Shown: positions 63,429 to 64,000 of the stretch, in pieces | Layout of the letters: each line of letters begins with the position of its first letter | How positions within the stretch are numbered: position 1 is the first letter of the stretch | Source: DASQYE01 sp036389675 | Lineage (GTDB): Bacteria; Acidobacteriota; Blastocatellia; Pyrinomonadales; Pyrinomonadaceae | Length of the DNA: 64,000 nt | Reading direction: 5' to 3' | Assembly: GCA_036389675.1 (NCBI GenBank) | Contig: DASVWI010000021.1 | Coordinates: 124,001 to 188,000, forward strand | Program-made: the position numbers and the translations under genes | The notes under the pieces: model-generated | Database searches by the model: none | Seen by the model: only the letters and a program-made list of their open reading frames with translations | What the model was told of the DNA's origin: nothing

Positions 63429-64000
63429 CTATTTACGGCTCGCTTCTAATCCGGAGCCGCCCTGATCGAACCCGGGCTGTACGGTCACAACGCCGAACTG
63501 CCTGTCCTCGACCTCACGATGCGCGGCCATCAGCCAGACGAAGTTGATCGGATGACCGGGCACTGAGACGTTCGGGTGAAAGCCTTTCGGCATAACCACG
63601 GCATCACCGTCGCGCACGACGCCGATGAAATCCGGCTCGTCCGGGTTGGTGTAAACGAACTGCACGCCGAAGGCAGGCGCAGGCATGTCGAAATAGACGT
63701 AAAGCTCTTCGAGCATAGAGGCGTGCTCGTGCGGCGGCCAGCTCGTCCAGTGTCCCGGCTCGGAGGTGGTAAAGCCTGCGAGAATGCGTCCGGCCTTGAC
63801 GTTCTTGCCGAGAGTGATGTTGACGGTGCGGGTGTTTGACTGGCCGCCGGTCTTGAATTTAAGCGAACTGTCACGCTCGACGTCCGCGTAGCGCACGACC
63901 TGTAGCGGATACTTGTTCTCAACCTCCGCAGAGCACTCGACGAAATCCACCGCGCTACGAGTGGTTATCTCAACCTCAGTATCGCGCGGGATGTAGATGG
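63429..64000 (-). CDS. 5-deoxy-glucuronate isomerase-like protein (IolB/KduI family), fragment cut by window edge
   Basis: Only the C-terminal 189 residues are in the window; the frame continues past 64000 with IYIPRDTEVEITTRSAVDF, so the GTG at 63950 is not the real start. LAGFTTSEPGHWTSWPPHEH carries the first two metal-binding His of the cupin, and EELYVYFDMPAPAFGVQFVY, VVMPKGFHPNVSVPGHPINF are close to IolB, an enzyme of myo-inositol breakdown. The KduI/IolB family also covers hexuronate isomerases, so a role with pectin sugars is possible. No other iol gene is visible. Confidence 0.8.
   Translation of the reverse strand, partial: IYIPRDTEVEITTRSAVDFVECSAEVENKYPLQVVRYADVERDSSLKFKTGGQSNTRTVNITLGKNVKAGRILAGFTTSEPGHWTSWPPHEHASMLEELYVYFDMPAPAFGVQFVYTNPDEPDFIGVVRDGDAVVMPKGFHPNVSVPGHPINFVWLMAAHREVEDRQFGVVTVQPGFDQGGSGLEASRK

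Overview
The window looks like chromosomal DNA of an acidobacterium, most likely near Blastocatellia. It is GC-rich with few insertions and many secreted proteins. It carries a giant Oar-like TonB receptor with an N-terminal carboxypeptidase-regulatory domain and no SusD partner, and a VWFA-related protein of the type common in Acidobacteria. The taxonomic call is inference: no rRNA, tRNA, CRISPR array, insertion sequence or phage gene was seen.

Bases 1-46.5 kb form a pectin / rhamnogalacturonan-I locus. On the left are a truncated secreted protein, a sulfatase divergent from an exported formylglycine-generating enzyme, a LacI-family regulator, an acetyl-esterase-like hydrolase, a DUF485/ActP-type acetate symporter pair and a secreted protein of unknown function. 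Then come an oligogalacturonate lyase (PL22) and the TonB receptor. Next is a 13-gene minus-strand operon (34.6 to 16.3 kb): rhaEW, rhaI, rhaB, fbp, lutA, lutB, lutC, a sugar ABC ATPase, a permease, a permease fused to its own binding protein, an unknown secreted protein, GH43 and GH106. A divergent plus-strand operon (35.4-44.9 kb) encodes rhamnogalacturonan acetylesterase, GH28, GH2, PL11 and a double-domain acetylesterase, and faces a second GH28. Read together: secreted lyases, hydrolases and esterases open the polymer; the TonB receptor and ABC system import oligomers and rhamnose; RhaI, RhaB and RhaEW yield DHAP and L-lactate; LutABC turns lactate into pyruvate; Fbp sends triose phosphate to gluconeogenesis; ActP recovers acetate. 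LacI-type operators matching TAANCGNTTA lie in front of the truncated gene, the TonB receptor (twice), the rhamnose operon and the acetylesterase operon.

Bases 46.5-58.6 kb are mostly envelope functions: an IsdG-like monooxygenase, an alpha/beta hydrolase with Asp in the nucleophile elbow, a CpxAR-like two-component system divergent from a Spy/CpxP-like protein, an ECF sigma factor, a VWFA protein, a DUF5715-like M15-type protein and a membrane Ser/Thr kinase with ankyrin repeats. The same 15-mer, identical to the E. coli CpxR box pattern GTAAA-N5-GTAAA, sits exactly 5 bp upstream of a TTGACG -35 element in front of both the Spy-like gene and the sigma factor gene.

Bases 58.6-64 kb hold ordinary genes, all on the minus strand: a lipoprotein, a zinc alcohol dehydrogenase, a small membrane protein, a DUF2255 protein, a beta-carbonic anhydrase, another membrane protein, a KdgF-like cupin and a truncated IolB-like isomerase at the right edge.
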